This document shows positions 16,750 to 25,980 of a stretch of DNA of 64,000 nt, piece after piece. The notes beneath the pieces are model-generated. The model did not search any database. It was not told the DNA's origin and saw only the letters and a list, made by a program, of their open reading frames with translations. The DNA is from Rhodobacteraceae bacterium LNNU 3342 (GTDB taxonomy: Bacteria; Pseudomonadota; Alphaproteobacteria; Rhodobacterales; Rhodobacteraceae), in contig VUAW01000009.1 of assembly GCA_008711135.1 (NCBI GenBank), positions 1 through 64,000 on the forward strand, read 5' to 3'. Made by a program: the position numbers and the translations under genes. Each line of letters starts with the position of its first letter. Position 1 is the first letter of the stretch.

Positions 16750-18005
16750 ATCCGCCTGTCTTCACCACGCTGGGCTGCCGCCTCAATGCCTATGAGACCG
16801 AGGCGATGAAGGAGCTTGCCGCGCAGGCGGGCGTCGATAACGCCGTGGTCGTGAACACCTGCGCCGTGACATCCGAGGCTGTCCGAAAGGCGCGGCAGGA
16901 AATTCGCCGCCTGCGCCGCGAAAACCCGGAGGCGACGCTGATCGTCACCGGCTGCGCCGCGCAGACGGAGCCTGAAACCTTTGCAAAGATGCCCGAGGTC
17001 GACCGCGTCATCGGCAACCACGAAAAGATGCAGGCTGGCACTTGGTCCCGCATCGCCGCTCCTGCCGATTTCATCGGCGAGACGGAGCGCGTGCAGGTCG
17101 ATGACATCATGTCGGTGCGCGAAACGGCGGGGCATCTGATCGACGGTTTCGGCAGCCGCAGCCGCGCCTATGTGCAGGTCCAGAACGGCTGCGACCACCG
17201 CTGCACCTTTTGCATCATCCCCTTTGGCCGAGGCAATTCGCGGTCGGTTCCCGCCGGCGTGGTGGTCGAACAGATCAAGCGGCTGGTCGGTTCGGGCTAC
17301 CGCGAGGTGGTGCTGACTGGCGTGGACCTGACCAGCTGGGGCGCGGACCTGCCGATGGAGCCAAAGCTTGGCGATCTGGTGATGCGGATCCTGAAGCTGG
17401 TGCCGGACCTGGAGCGGCTGCGAATCTCCTCGATCGATTCGATCGAGGTCGATCCGGCGCTGATGGAGGCAATCGCGACGGAAAGCCGGCTGATGCCGCA
17501 TCTGCACCTGTCGCTGCAGGCCGGCGACGACATGATCCTGAAGCGGATGAAGCGCCGCCACCTGCGCGACGATGCCATCCGATTCTGCGAAGAGGCCCGT
17601 CGCCTGCGCCCAGACATGATCTTTGGCGCAGATATCATTGCCGGCTTTCCCACCGAGACCGAGGCGATGTTCGACAACTCGCTGCGACTGGTGGAACAGT
17701 GCGACCTGACCTGGCTGCACGTCTTCCCCTATTCGCCGCGTCCCGGCACCCCTGCCGCGCGGATGCCCGCAGTTCCCGGCCCCGCGATTCGCGAACGCGC
17801 CGCGCGGCTGCGGGCGGCGGGCGAAGTGCAGGTGGCGCGTCACCTGGCGGCGCAGGTCGGCCGCGACCATTCCGTGCTGATGGAGGCGCCCCGCATGGGC
17901 CGGACCGCACAGTTCACCGAGGTCACCTTTGCCGAAGACCGGCCGGTTGGCGACATCGTGCCCGCGCGGATCATCGGCGTCTGCGGCGCCCAGTTGACTG
18001 CCTGA
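16746..18005 (+). CDS. mtaB: tRNA t6A37 methylthiotransferase MtaB
   Basis: This 419-aa radical-SAM enzyme converts t6A37 to ms2t6A in tRNAs reading ANN codons. The N-terminal UPF0004 domain carries its three cluster cysteines (C11, C39, C70). The radical-SAM motif C149-x3-C153-x2-C156 lies in NGCDHRCTFCIIPFGRG, and a short TRAM-like end follows (EAPRMGRTAQFTEVTF). NTCAVT and CIIPFGRG are typical of MtaB rather than MiaB. The start overlaps the dapF stop by ATGA, and pabB follows after 2 bp. Confidence 0.95.
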   Translation: MNPPVFTTLGCRLNAYETEAMKELAAQAGVDNAVVVNTCAVTSEAVRKARQEIRRLRRENPEATLIVTGCAAQTEPETFAKMPEVDRVIGNHEKMQAGTWSRIAAPADFIGETERVQVDDIMSVRETAGHLIDGFGSRSRAYVQVQNGCDHRCTFCIIPFGRGNSRSVPAGVVVEQIKRLVGSGYREVVLTGVDLTSWGADLPMEPKLGDLVMRILKLVPDLERLRISSIDSIEVDPALMEAIATESRLMPHLHLSLQAGDDMILKRMKRRHLRDDAIRFCEEARRLRPDMIFGADIIAGFPTETEAMFDNSLRLVEQCDLTWLHVFPYSPRPGTPAARMPAVPGPAIRERAARLRAAGEVQVARHLAAQVGRDHSVLMEAPRMGRTAQFTEVTFAEDRPVGDIVPARIIGVCGAQLTA

Positions 18006-18007
18006 TC

Positions 18008-19117
18008 ATGACGATCTTCTTTGACAAGGGGCCGGAGGGCCAGCCTGCCCGGTTCCTCTGGGCGGATGAGCTTATCTTGGCATGGACGCCCGATGAGGTC
18101 CCTGCCGCGATGGCCGCGATGCAAGCGGCGCAGGACGAGGGCCGGTGGCTGGCGGGCTATGCGTCCTATGAGCTTGGCTATGTGCTGGAACCCCGGCTGC
18201 GGCCGCTGCTGCCCGCATCGCGACGGGTTCCGCTTCTGGCCTTTGCGGTGTGCGATGCCCCGATGCCCGATCCGGGGCCACAGGGTGAAGGGACGTTGGG
18301 CGCCCTTGTCCCTGATTGGGATGCTGCGGATTACGCCGCGCGTTTTCGCCGGCTGGCGGATTATATTGCCGCGGGTGACTGCTATCAGGTGAACCTGACC
18401 CTGCCGCTCCGCGGTCGGGCAAGTGGCAGCGCAGAGGGGCTTTACGCTGCCTTGCGGGCGCGCCAGCCGGTGGGGCATGGCGCCTATCTTGATCTTGGCG
18501 TGGGGCCGGCGATCCTGTCACGCTCGCCTGAACTGTTCTTCCGCCTCACGGGCGATGGCCGGATCGAGACCGCGCCGATGAAGGGCACCGCGCCCCGCGA
18601 CCCCGATGCCGAACGCGACGCCGCACTGAAAGAGGCGCTGCGGCAGGACGTGAAGAACCGGGCCGAGAACCTGATGATCGTGGACTTGCTCCGCAACGAC
18701 ATCAGCCGCCTGTCCGAGGTTGGAAGTGTCCGCGTCCCGACCCTGTTCGAGGTCGAAAGCTACGCCACTGTCCACCAAATGATTTCCCGGATCGAGGGGC
18801 GCCTGCGCCCCGGCTGGACGATTGGGGGACTGTTTACCGCCCTTTTCCCCTGCGGGTCCGTGACGGGCGCGCCCAAGATCCGCGCGATGGAGATCATCCG
18901 CGAGTTGGAGCCTAGCGCTCGTAACGTTTATTGCGGGGCCATTGGTTGGCTTGCTCCGGATGGCCGGGCGGAGTTCAACGTCGCGATCCGTACGCTCATG
19001 CTTTTCCCGGATGGGGAGGTGGTGCTGAACGTCGGCGGCGGCGTGGTGCAGGATTCCACTGCCGAAGGGGAGTATGAGGAGGCGCTGTGGAAAGCCCGTT
19101 TTGCCCGGACGATCTGA
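18008..19117 (+). CDS. pabB: Aminodeoxychorismate synthase component I
   Basis: This 369-aa chorismate-utilising enzyme makes 4-amino-4-deoxychorismate for folate synthesis, with ammonia from a PabA-type glutaminase not present here. Family motifs: DCYQVNLT, MKGTAPRDP, the ENLMIVDLLRNDISR helix and GSVTGAPKIRAMEII. It is shorter than E. coli PabB (~450 aa) because the N-terminal region is reduced, as in many alphaproteobacteria. The start at 18008 lies 2 bp past the mtaB stop; the frame is open far upstream inside mtaB, but that part is not pabB-like. The 3' end overlaps pabC by 31 bp. Confidence 0.92.
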   Translation: MTIFFDKGPEGQPARFLWADELILAWTPDEVPAAMAAMQAAQDEGRWLAGYASYELGYVLEPRLRPLLPASRRVPLLAFAVCDAPMPDPGPQGEGTLGALVPDWDAADYAARFRRLADYIAAGDCYQVNLTLPLRGRASGSAEGLYAALRARQPVGHGAYLDLGVGPAILSRSPELFFRLTGDGRIETAPMKGTAPRDPDAERDAALKEALRQDVKNRAENLMIVDLLRNDISRLSEVGSVRVPTLFEVESYATVHQMISRIEGRLRPGWTIGGLFTALFPCGSVTGAPKIRAMEIIRELEPSARNVYCGAIGWLAPDGRAEFNVAIRTLMLFPDGEVVLNVGGGVVQDSTAEGEYEEALWKARFARTI

Positions 19118-19719
19118 CACCCGACCTGCGCGTGATCGAGACGCTGGGCTGGGATGGCAGCCGCTATCCGCGGCTTGACCGCCATCTTGCGCGGGCGCGG
19201 ATGACCTGCGCCGCGCTTGGCATCCCTTTCGATGATGATGCCTGTCTAGGCGCACTGCCGCAACCAAAGGGGACGCCCGCGCGCATCCGCCTGACGATCG
19301 CCCCGGACGGGCAGATCGAGGTGACACAAGGTTCCTTGGCCCCCGCGGCGGCGCAATGGCGCATCACCGTGGCCAGTGAACGGCTTGACCCGGAGGACAT
19401 CTGGCTGCGGGTCAAGACAACGCGGCGGGCCGTCCATGACCGCGCACGCGTGGCGCTTCCAGTCGGTATTGATGAGGCGATCTTCATCAACACGCGCAAC
19501 GAGGTGTGCGAGGGGACGATCACCAACCTCTTCTTCAATCTGGGCGAAGGATTGTCTACGCCGCCCCTGACCTCGGGGCTGCTGCCGGGGGTGCTGCGGG
19601 CAGAACTGATCGAGCAGGGATGCCGCGAGTCCATCCTGCGCGCGGACGACCTGCCTCGGGCAAGGCTCTGGGTCGGGAACGGGTTGCGGGGGCTCATTCC
19701 CGCCGTTCTGGTCCAGTAG
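19087..19719 (+). CDS. pabC: Class IV aminotransferase / aminodeoxychorismate lyase-like
   Basis: This 210-aa PLP enzyme of fold type IV probably releases pyruvate from aminodeoxychorismate to give p-aminobenzoate. The PLP Lys is K110 in RVKTTRRAV, and the family segment EVCEGTITNLFF plus PPLTSGLLPGVLRAEL is intact. It is shorter than E. coli PabC (~270 aa), with a compact N-terminal domain. It starts with GTG inside the last codons of pabB, so the two are translated together. The lyase assignment rests mainly on this pairing. Confidence 0.88.
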   Translation: MESPFCPDDLTPDLRVIETLGWDGSRYPRLDRHLARARMTCAALGIPFDDDACLGALPQPKGTPARIRLTIAPDGQIEVTQGSLAPAAAQWRITVASERLDPEDIWLRVKTTRRAVHDRARVALPVGIDEAIFINTRNEVCEGTITNLFFNLGEGLSTPPLTSGLLPGVLRAELIEQGCRESILRADDLPRARLWVGNGLRGLIPAVLVQ

Positions 19720-19759
19720 GTCGCGGCGCCGGGTGGCCGGCGGCGCGTTACCGCTTTCT

Positions 19760-22657
19760 CTAGTGCGACAGGGCGCTGCTGCAGCGTCCGCAGGTGCCGG
19801 GATGCGCGTGGGCGCCGACATCCGGCAGGATCTTCCAGCACCGCTGGCACTTGTCGCCCTCGGCCTTTTCGAACACTACGCCGACGCCCTGAACCTCTGG
19901 CAAACGGAAGGCGTCCGAGGGAATCGGATCACCCGTCACCACGATGTCCGAGGTGATGCAGACATCTGCAAAATCCAGCCCGCGCAGCGCAGCCAGCGCA
20001 TCCTCGTCCCGGACATGGACAACAGGCGCAGCCTCAAGGCTTGCCCCGATGACCTTGGACGACCGCTGCACCTCAAGCGCGGCGGTCACCGCGCGGCGAA
20101 CCTGGCGCACGGCAGCCCATTTCTGGGCCAGCGGTTCGTCAAGCCAGTCGGCAGGCGTGTGCGGCATGTCCTGCAGGTGAACCGAGCCTTCATCCTCGGG
20201 GAAGCGCGACAGCCAGACGTCTTCGGCGGTGAAGACCAGGATCGGGGCGATCCAGGTCGTCAGGCGGTGGAACAGGATGTCCAGCACTGTTCGCGCCGCC
20301 CGCCGGCGCAGCGCCTCCGGCGCGTCGCAGTAAAGCGCGTCCTTGCGGATGTCGAAGTAGAAGGACGACAGATCCACCGTGCAGAAGTTGAAGAGCTTCT
20401 GGAACACCCCCTGGAAGTCATAGCCGGCATAGCCCTTGCGCACCTCGGTATCGAGTTCCGCCAGACGATGCAGCACCCAGCGTTCCAGTTCGGGCATGTC
20501 GGCGGGCGCGACGGCTTCGGACGCGTCCCAGTCCTTGAGGTTGCCCAGCATGAAGCGCATCGTGTTGCGCAGCCGACGATAGCTGTCGGCCACGCCCTTC
20601 AGGATCTCCTTCCCGATGCGCAGGTCGACGGTATAATCCGACTGAGCCACCCAAAGCCGCAGGATGTCGGCACCGTATTCCTTGACGACCTGTTCAGGCG
20701 CGATGGTATTGCCGAGCGACTTGGACATTTTCATGCCCTTTTCGTCCAGCGTGAAACCGTGGGTCAGCACACCGCGATAGGGGGCGCGCCCCTTGGTGCC
20801 GCAGGCCTGCAGCATCGACGAATGGAACCAGCCGCGGTGCTGGTCGGTACCTTCAAGGTACAGGTCGGCAATGCCGTCCGCGCTGCCATCCTCGCGGTCG
20901 CGCAGCACGAAGGCATGGGTCGATCCAGAATCGAACCAGACGTCGAGGATGTCGAAGACCTGTTCATAGCCCTCCGGATCGTGCAGCCCCGTCAGGAAAC
21001 GTTCCTTGGCACCATCGGCATACCAGCAGTCAGCGCCCTCGGCCTCGAACGCGTCGCGGATGCGAGCGTTGACCTCCGGGTCGCGCAGCAGGAAGTCAGG
21101 GTCGGTCGGCTGCGTGCCGCGCTTGACAAAGCAGGTCAGCGGCACGCCCCATGCCCGCTGGCGCGACAGGACCCAGTCAGGCCGCGCCTCGATCATCGAA
21201 TAAAGCCGGTTCCGCCCGGTGCGCGGCGTCCACTGCACCAGCTGGTCGATCGAGGTGAGCGCCCGCTGGCGGATCGTTTCGCCATGTTCGTCCTGACCAT
21301 CGCCCACGGCACGGTCGATCGCGACGAACCACTGCGGCGTGTTGCGATAGATCAGCGGCGCCTTGGACCGCCAGCTGTGCGGATAGCTGTGCTTGATCTT
21401 GCCCTTGGCAAACAGCGCGCCAGCACCGTGCAGCGCCTTGATCACGCTGACGTTGGCCGGGCCTTCCTTGCCTTCGGAATTGATGATCTGCTGGCCGCCG
21501 AACAGCGGCAGGTCGGCGCGGTAGCTGCCATCCTCCATCACGTTCCACGTCATGGGCAGGCCGTATTTCAGCCCGACCTGATAGTCGTCATCGCCGTGGC
21601 TGGGCGCGGTATGGACAAAGCCCGTTCCCGCGTCGTCAGTCACGTGGTCGCCCGGCAGCATCGGCACGTCATAGTCCCATTCGCCGTTGCCACCCTCGAT
21701 CGCGCGGAACGGATGGGCCAGTGTCAGGGCCTGAAGCTCGGCAGCCTCGATCCCGCGCAGACGGGTGAAGCCATCCACCCGCGCCGATTTCAGGACCGCT
21801 TCGGCCAGGTTGTCCGCAAGGATCAGCCGCTCACCCGCGCGGGCGGTGCTGTTTTCAGCGGGGGTGCCGACCTCGTACAGGCCATAGGAAATGGCGGGGT
21901 TGTAGCAGACGGCGCGGTTTTGCGGGATCGTCCAAGGCGTGGTCGTCCAGATCACGACCGGAACACCTGCCAGCTCCTGCGAGCCAGACACGATCGGGAA
22001 GCGCACCCAGATCGTGTGGCTGGTGTGATCGTGGTATTCGACCTCGGCCTCGGCAAGCGCGGTCTTTTCGACCGGCGACCACATCACTGGTTTGGAGCCT
22101 TGGTAAAGCGTGCCGTTCATGAGGAACTTCATGAATTCGTCCGCGATCACGGCCTCGGCGTGGAAGTCCATGGTCAGGTAGGGGCGATCCCACTTGCCGG
22201 TGACGCCAAGGCGCTTGAACTCCTCACGCTGGATGTCGATCCAGCCGGCGGCAAAGTTGCGGCACTCCTGCCGGAACTCGATCACCGGAACGTCATCCTT
22301 GTCGAGGTTCTTTGCCCGGTACTGCTCCTCGATCTTCCATTCGATCGGCAGGCCGTGGCAGTCCCAGCCGGGCACATAGCGCGCGTCGCGGCCCATCATC
22401 TGCTGGCTGCGCACCACCATATCCTTGAGGATCTTGTTCAGCGCGTGGCCGATGTGCAGGTGACCGTTCGCATAAGGGGGGCCGTCATGCAGGATGAAGG
22501 GCTTGCGGCCTTCCTTTTCACGCAGCCGTTCATAGACGCCCAGCCGTTTCCAGCGGGCCAGCCATTCGGGTTCGCGGGACGGCAGGCCGGCGCGCATCGG
22601 GAAATCGGTTTCGGGCAGGAAGATGGTGTCTTTGTAGTCGGGCGTATCGGCGCACAT
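19760..22657 (-). CDS. ileS: Isoleucyl-tRNA synthetase
   Basis: This 965-aa class I synthetase charges tRNA-Ile. The HIGH motif is HLHIGH at 66-71 within PYANGHLHIGHAL, and KMSKS lies near 641-645 (MKMSKSLGNT). The CP1 editing domain contains WTTTPWTIPQNRAV. The C-terminal zinc site has two CxxC pairs (CQRCW and CGRC) in the last 30 residues, as in bacterial-type IleS. Length fits the family. It is separated from the upstream pcs by 183 bp that contains an inverted repeat. Confidence 0.98.
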   Translation of the reverse strand: MCADTPDYKDTIFLPETDFPMRAGLPSREPEWLARWKRLGVYERLREKEGRKPFILHDGPPYANGHLHIGHALNKILKDMVVRSQQMMGRDARYVPGWDCHGLPIEWKIEEQYRAKNLDKDDVPVIEFRQECRNFAAGWIDIQREEFKRLGVTGKWDRPYLTMDFHAEAVIADEFMKFLMNGTLYQGSKPVMWSPVEKTALAEAEVEYHDHTSHTIWVRFPIVSGSQELAGVPVVIWTTTPWTIPQNRAVCYNPAISYGLYEVGTPAENSTARAGERLILADNLAEAVLKSARVDGFTRLRGIEAAELQALTLAHPFRAIEGGNGEWDYDVPMLPGDHVTDDAGTGFVHTAPSHGDDDYQVGLKYGLPMTWNVMEDGSYRADLPLFGGQQIINSEGKEGPANVSVIKALHGAGALFAKGKIKHSYPHSWRSKAPLIYRNTPQWFVAIDRAVGDGQDEHGETIRQRALTSIDQLVQWTPRTGRNRLYSMIEARPDWVLSRQRAWGVPLTCFVKRGTQPTDPDFLLRDPEVNARIRDAFEAEGADCWYADGAKERFLTGLHDPEGYEQVFDILDVWFDSGSTHAFVLRDREDGSADGIADLYLEGTDQHRGWFHSSMLQACGTKGRAPYRGVLTHGFTLDEKGMKMSKSLGNTIAPEQVVKEYGADILRLWVAQSDYTVDLRIGKEILKGVADSYRRLRNTMRFMLGNLKDWDASEAVAPADMPELERWVLHRLAELDTEVRKGYAGYDFQGVFQKLFNFCTVDLSSFYFDIRKDALYCDAPEALRRRAARTVLDILFHRLTTWIAPILVFTAEDVWLSRFPEDEGSVHLQDMPHTPADWLDEPLAQKWAAVRQVRRAVTAALEVQRSSKVIGASLEAAPVVHVRDEDALAALRGLDFADVCITSDIVVTGDPIPSDAFRLPEVQGVGVVFEKAEGDKCQRCWKILPDVGAHAHPGTCGRCSSALSH

Positions 22658-22772
22658 CGGATGCGGTCCTTCGGATAACGGTCATGCGTGGGAAGGGGCG
22701 GCGCGAAAGCTCGGGCGCCTTGTCCCGGCGTCTGAAAGCGGATCAGAGCGCCGGGCAGATAATTCGGGAAAT

Positions 22773-22815
22773 GATGCCGAACCGGAATGCCATGCGCGGC
22801 TTATACTTCGGCATC
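22773..22815. repeat. 9-bp inverted repeat between pcs and ileS
   Basis: GATGCCGAA at 22773-22781 and TTCGGCATC at 22807-22815 are perfectly complementary around 25 bases. On the minus strand it begins 26 bases past the pcs stop and ends 116 bases before ileS. It may be a rho-aided stop for pcs or part of the ileS leader; no T-run follows. Confidence 0.35.
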
Positions 22816-22840
22816 CGCCCCCCGACAATATGCTGCACGC

Positions 22841-23539
22841 TCAGCGTTCGCGCCGCTCCGGGATCAACTGCTGCGCGATGCCCGCGAAGGTCAGGTAGAC
22901 GGTGGTGATGACCAGACCCCAATGCGCCCAGCTTTGCGGGTGGAAGTTCACCCAGGCCGCCCAGCCTGCAAAGAAAGTCCATGCCGCCGCCATCGGGATC
23001 GAGACCGCGCGCCAGCGTTCCGTCCGCATCGGGTGGATGAACTTGAGCGGCAGAAGCATCGCGATGGCCAGCAGCACCACGAAGATCAGCGTCACCTCGG
23101 GCGGGGGGCGCAGGGCAAAGACCACGACGGCCACCATGTTCCAGCAGGCCGGGAAGCCGGAAAACGAGTTGTCCTTGGTCTTCATCCGCGTGTCCGCGAA
23201 GTAAAGCGCGCTGGTGAAGGTCACCACGATGATCACGATCCAGCCCGGCCAGTCTGGCAGCAGCCCCGACTTGAACAGCGCATAGGCCGGAATGAACACA
23301 TAGGTCAGGTAGTCGATGACCAGGTCCAGAAGGACGCCGTCGATGATTGGCGCGTTCTTCTTGACGTCATAGCGGCGGGCCAGTGGCCCGTCGACGCCAT
23401 CCACAAGGAAGGCGACGACCAGCCACAGGAACATCAGGGCCCAGTTCATCTCTACTGCCGCCAGCATGGCCAGCATTGCAAAAACGGCCCCTGTGGCGGT
23501 CAGGGCATGGACGGAATACGCGCGGGCAGAATGGTTCAT
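22841..23539 (-). CDS. pcs: Phosphatidylcholine synthase
   Basis: This 232-aa integral membrane protein condenses CDP-diacylglycerol with choline to give phosphatidylcholine, a one-step route found in alphaproteobacteria. The CDP-alcohol phosphotransferase motif is present in the Pcs form: D50-G51-x2-A54-R55, then G68-x3-D72-x3-D76. About eight hydrophobic segments follow. Start ATG 23539 lies 36 bp past the xerC stop on the same strand. No choline uptake or methylation gene is near. Confidence 0.93.
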   Translation of the reverse strand: MNHSARAYSVHALTATGAVFAMLAMLAAVEMNWALMFLWLVVAFLVDGVDGPLARRYDVKKNAPIIDGVLLDLVIDYLTYVFIPAYALFKSGLLPDWPGWIVIIVVTFTSALYFADTRMKTKDNSFSGFPACWNMVAVVVFALRPPPEVTLIFVVLLAIAMLLPLKFIHPMRTERWRAVSIPMAAAWTFFAGWAAWVNFHPQSWAHWGLVITTVYLTFAGIAQQLIPERRER

Positions 23540-23575
23540 GGGCCTGTCATCCCTGAAAAGCGGCGCCTGTGCAAG

Positions 23576-24499
23576 TCAGGCCCGCGGGTGGCTGCGCTCA
23601 TAAACCTCGAGCAGCCGCGCCGCGTCCACGCCCGTATAGACCTGCGTAGTGGAAAGCGAGGCATGGCCCAGAAGTTCCTGGATCGACCGCAGATCGCCCC
23701 CTGCGGACAGCAGGTGCGTGGCAAAGGAATGACGCAGGGCATGGGGTGTCGCGGTGGCGGGCAGGCCAAGCTGCATGCGCGCCCGCTCCATCACCTTAGC
23801 GATCAGGCGCGCGTTCAGCGCCCCGCCGCGCGCGCCCCGGAACAGCGCGTCGTTGGCCGTGATGTCAAAGGGGACGAGGTTCAGATACGCATCCACCGCC
23901 CGCCGCGCGGCAGGCAGCACGGGAACCAGCCGCTCCTTGCCGCCCTTGCCCCGCACGCGCAGGACCTCTGGCAGGGGCGCATCGGCGCCGCGCAGGGCAA
24001 GCGCCTCGGATATCCGCAGGCCGCAGCCGTAGAGCACCGTCACCACCGCCACGTCCCGCGCCGCGATCCACGGTATTTCGTGTTGCAGGCCGACGGTGGT
24101 GATCAGCTCGCGCGTCGCATCCTCGGCGATCGGGCGGGGCAGGCGGGGCTGGAACCGCGGGTTCCGCGCAGAAAGCACCACGGTCGGGTCGAACCCGTCG
24201 CGTTCTGACAGCCAGCGCCAGAAGGATTTCACCGCCGACAGCCCGCGCGCCAGCGACCGGGCCGACACGCCGCGCCCGCGTTCATGCGCCATCCAGGCGC
24301 GCATGTCCCCCTGCCGCACATCCGCCAGCGCCTTGCGCGATGGCGCGCCGCCCCAATGCTGCGCCAGGAACGACAGGAACCCGGTGACATCCGCGCCATA
24401 GGCAACAAGAGTGCTGTCCGCGGCACCATCCAGCGCCCGCAGGCCGGCAAGCCACCCCTCCAGCGCGTCGCGCACCGCAGGGGTCAGCGCAAGGCTCAT
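23576..24499 (-). CDS. xerC: Tyrosine recombinase XerC
   Basis: This 307-aa site-specific recombinase acts with XerD at the dif site to resolve chromosome dimers. The N-terminal SAM-like domain is followed by the catalytic domain: Arg in GLRISEALALRG (~163), Lys in RGKGGKERLVP (~187), H-x2-R in HALRHSFATHLL (~255-258), His in LGHASLSTTQ (~280) and the nucleophile Tyr in TQVYTGV (~290). Linkage to a DUF484 gene, with which it shares an ATGA overlap, is the classic xerC context and argues against a phage or integron integrase. Confidence 0.94.
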   Translation of the reverse strand: MSLALTPAVRDALEGWLAGLRALDGAADSTLVAYGADVTGFLSFLAQHWGGAPSRKALADVRQGDMRAWMAHERGRGVSARSLARGLSAVKSFWRWLSERDGFDPTVVLSARNPRFQPRLPRPIAEDATRELITTVGLQHEIPWIAARDVAVVTVLYGCGLRISEALALRGADAPLPEVLRVRGKGGKERLVPVLPAARRAVDAYLNLVPFDITANDALFRGARGGALNARLIAKVMERARMQLGLPATATPHALRHSFATHLLSAGGDLRSIQELLGHASLSTTQVYTGVDAARLLEVYERSHPRA

Positions 24500-25200
24500 G
24501 CCGGCCAGCGCCGCAGCGCGCGTTCGACGATCCCCGCAAAGAAGGCGAGCAGTTCCGTCCCTTGGCTGGGCCGGAAGAGCTTCGGGTCATGCGCCCCCAT
24601 CACCAGCAGCCCGGGCAGGCGGTCAAGGCCAAGGTTAAGCTTCATCAGCGCCTCGGACCGGATGTCGGTCGCCAGTGGGCCATAGATCAGGTCGGCGTCA
24701 GGTACCCCCTGCCGCAGCGTCACCGCCCGCACAGGCACGTTGCGCCCGCCCGTGACATAGAAATCGCCAAAGCCGCGCCCGGCGGTGCAAAGCACCGGCC
24801 CCAGCCGCCGGGGCGCGGGATCATCGGGATGCGTCACCTCCAGCACAAGGCGGACCGCGTCCACCCGCAGGATGTTGGCGACGTCGCCGCACAGGGAGTC
24901 TAGGAAGGCAGCGAAGTCCTGCGGCTCCAGCAGCCGCAGGATGGCGCGGTGGATCTGGTTGGTGCTGGCAAGGTTGTCATAGGCCGCGCCGATGACGTTG
25001 CGGTGCGTATCTTCCAGCCGGCCCAGCCGGGCCTCCAATCGCTGCATGGCGATGCCGCGCAAGTCCACGATGTTGCCACCCTGGCCGCGGTCATTCGCCG
25101 CGATCAGGGCCCGCATCACGTCGGGATCATCGAGAATCGCATCCGGGCGCGCCAAGATGCGGCTGCGAAGCTCCTCGGTCAGCTGGGCCGTTTCCGCCAT
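24496..25200 (-). CDS. DUF484 family protein
   Basis: This 234-aa protein belongs to DUF484, whose members have a GAF-like fold and are usually encoded directly upstream of xerC, as here (ATGA overlap). Recognisable parts are the N-terminal ARPDAILDDPDVMRALI segment, a short coiled coil around RLEARLGRLEDTHR, and the GAF-like region ending in MGAHDPKLFRPSQGTELL. Function is unknown. Context suggests a link with chromosome-dimer resolution, which is inference only. Confidence 0.88.
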   Translation of the reverse strand: MAETAQLTEELRSRILARPDAILDDPDVMRALIAANDRGQGGNIVDLRGIAMQRLEARLGRLEDTHRNVIGAAYDNLASTNQIHRAILRLLEPQDFAAFLDSLCGDVANILRVDAVRLVLEVTHPDDPAPRRLGPVLCTAGRGFGDFYVTGGRNVPVRAVTLRQGVPDADLIYGPLATDIRSEALMKLNLGLDRLPGLLVMGAHDPKLFRPSQGTELLAFFAGIVERALRRWPA

Positions 25201-25211
25201 GGCCTGCGTCC

Positions 25212-25865
25212 TTACAGGATCGTCTGGCCGGTCTGCGCCCAGTCCTTCGTGAACTGGGCCAGCCCCGCATCCGTGAGCGGATGGGACGCCAGCTTGCGGA
25301 TCACCTCGGGCGGAGCGGTCATGACGTCGGCGCCGATGCGCGCCACATCGGCCACGTGGTTCACCGTGCGGATGGAGGCCGCGAGGATCTGGGTCTCGAA
25401 TCCGTAGTTGTCATAGATGATCCGGATGTCCGAGATCAGCTCCAGGCCATCGACGTTGATGTCATCCAGCCGCCCGATGAAGGGCGAAATGAACGTGGCC
25501 CCTGCCTTGGCCGCCAGCAGCGCCTGGTTGGCCGAGAAGCAGAGCGTCACGTTGACCATCCGGCCTTCGTCCGAAAGCACCTTGCAGGCCTTGAGCCCGT
25601 CCCAGGTCAGCGGCAGCTTGACGGCGATGTTTTCCGCGATCTCGGCCAGCTTGCGGCCCTCGGCGATCATGTCGTCAGCCTTCAGCGCCACCACCTCGGC
25701 GGAAACGGGGCCGGGAACGATGTCGCAGATCTCCTTGGTGACCTCGAGGATGTTGCGCCCCGACTTCAGGATCAGCGAGGGGTTGGTCGTCACTCCATCG
25801 ACCATGCCGAGATCGTGAAGTTCCGAGATCGCCGCCACATCGGCGGTATCGACGAAGAATTTCAT
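25212..25865 (-). CDS. fsa: Fructose-6-phosphate aldolase / transaldolase-like
   Basis: This 217-aa small transaldolase-family enzyme starts [16 protein letters not shown], and [15 protein letters not shown] carries the family's TTNPS motif. The Schiff-base Lys is in [12 protein letters not shown], followed by [19 protein letters not shown]. Its length (~220 aa) is that of Fsa/TalC rather than classical TalB. The ATG at 25865 is preceded by AAGGGA; a reading to 25982 would run into the divergent priA region. Whether it acts as aldolase or transaldolase cannot be settled from these motifs. Confidence 0.9.
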   Translation of the reverse strand: MKFFVDTADVAAISELHDLGMVDGVTTNPSLILKSGRNILEVTKEICDIVPGPVSAEVVALKADDMIAEGRKLAEIAENIAVKLPLTWDGLKACKVLSDEGRMVNVTLCFSANQALLAAKAGATFISPFIGRLDDINVDGLELISDIRIIYDNYGFETQILAASIRTVNHVADVARIGADVMTAPPEVIRKLASHPLTDAGLAQFTKDWAQTGQTIL

Positions 25866-25980
25866 GGAAGCTGTCCCTTGGGGTTGCAGTGTCGGGTGAC
25901 TCTTACCGCAATGCGTGGCGCGGATGAAGCCCGGATCGGGGCAGTTGTGCAGCGGGGCGTGACATGTGTAGGTGTGGCCC

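Noticed and set aside
17210-18007. 5' extension of the pabB frame inside mtaB
   Set aside because: The extension is Arg/Gly-rich, unlike PabB, and overlaps the conserved radical-SAM part of mtaB. The true start is ATG 18008.
19733-22678. 981-codon open frame on the plus strand across ileS
   Set aside because: The opposite strand encodes a complete isoleucyl-tRNA synthetase; this frame has no recognisable domain and typical His/Arg/Gln-rich antisense composition.
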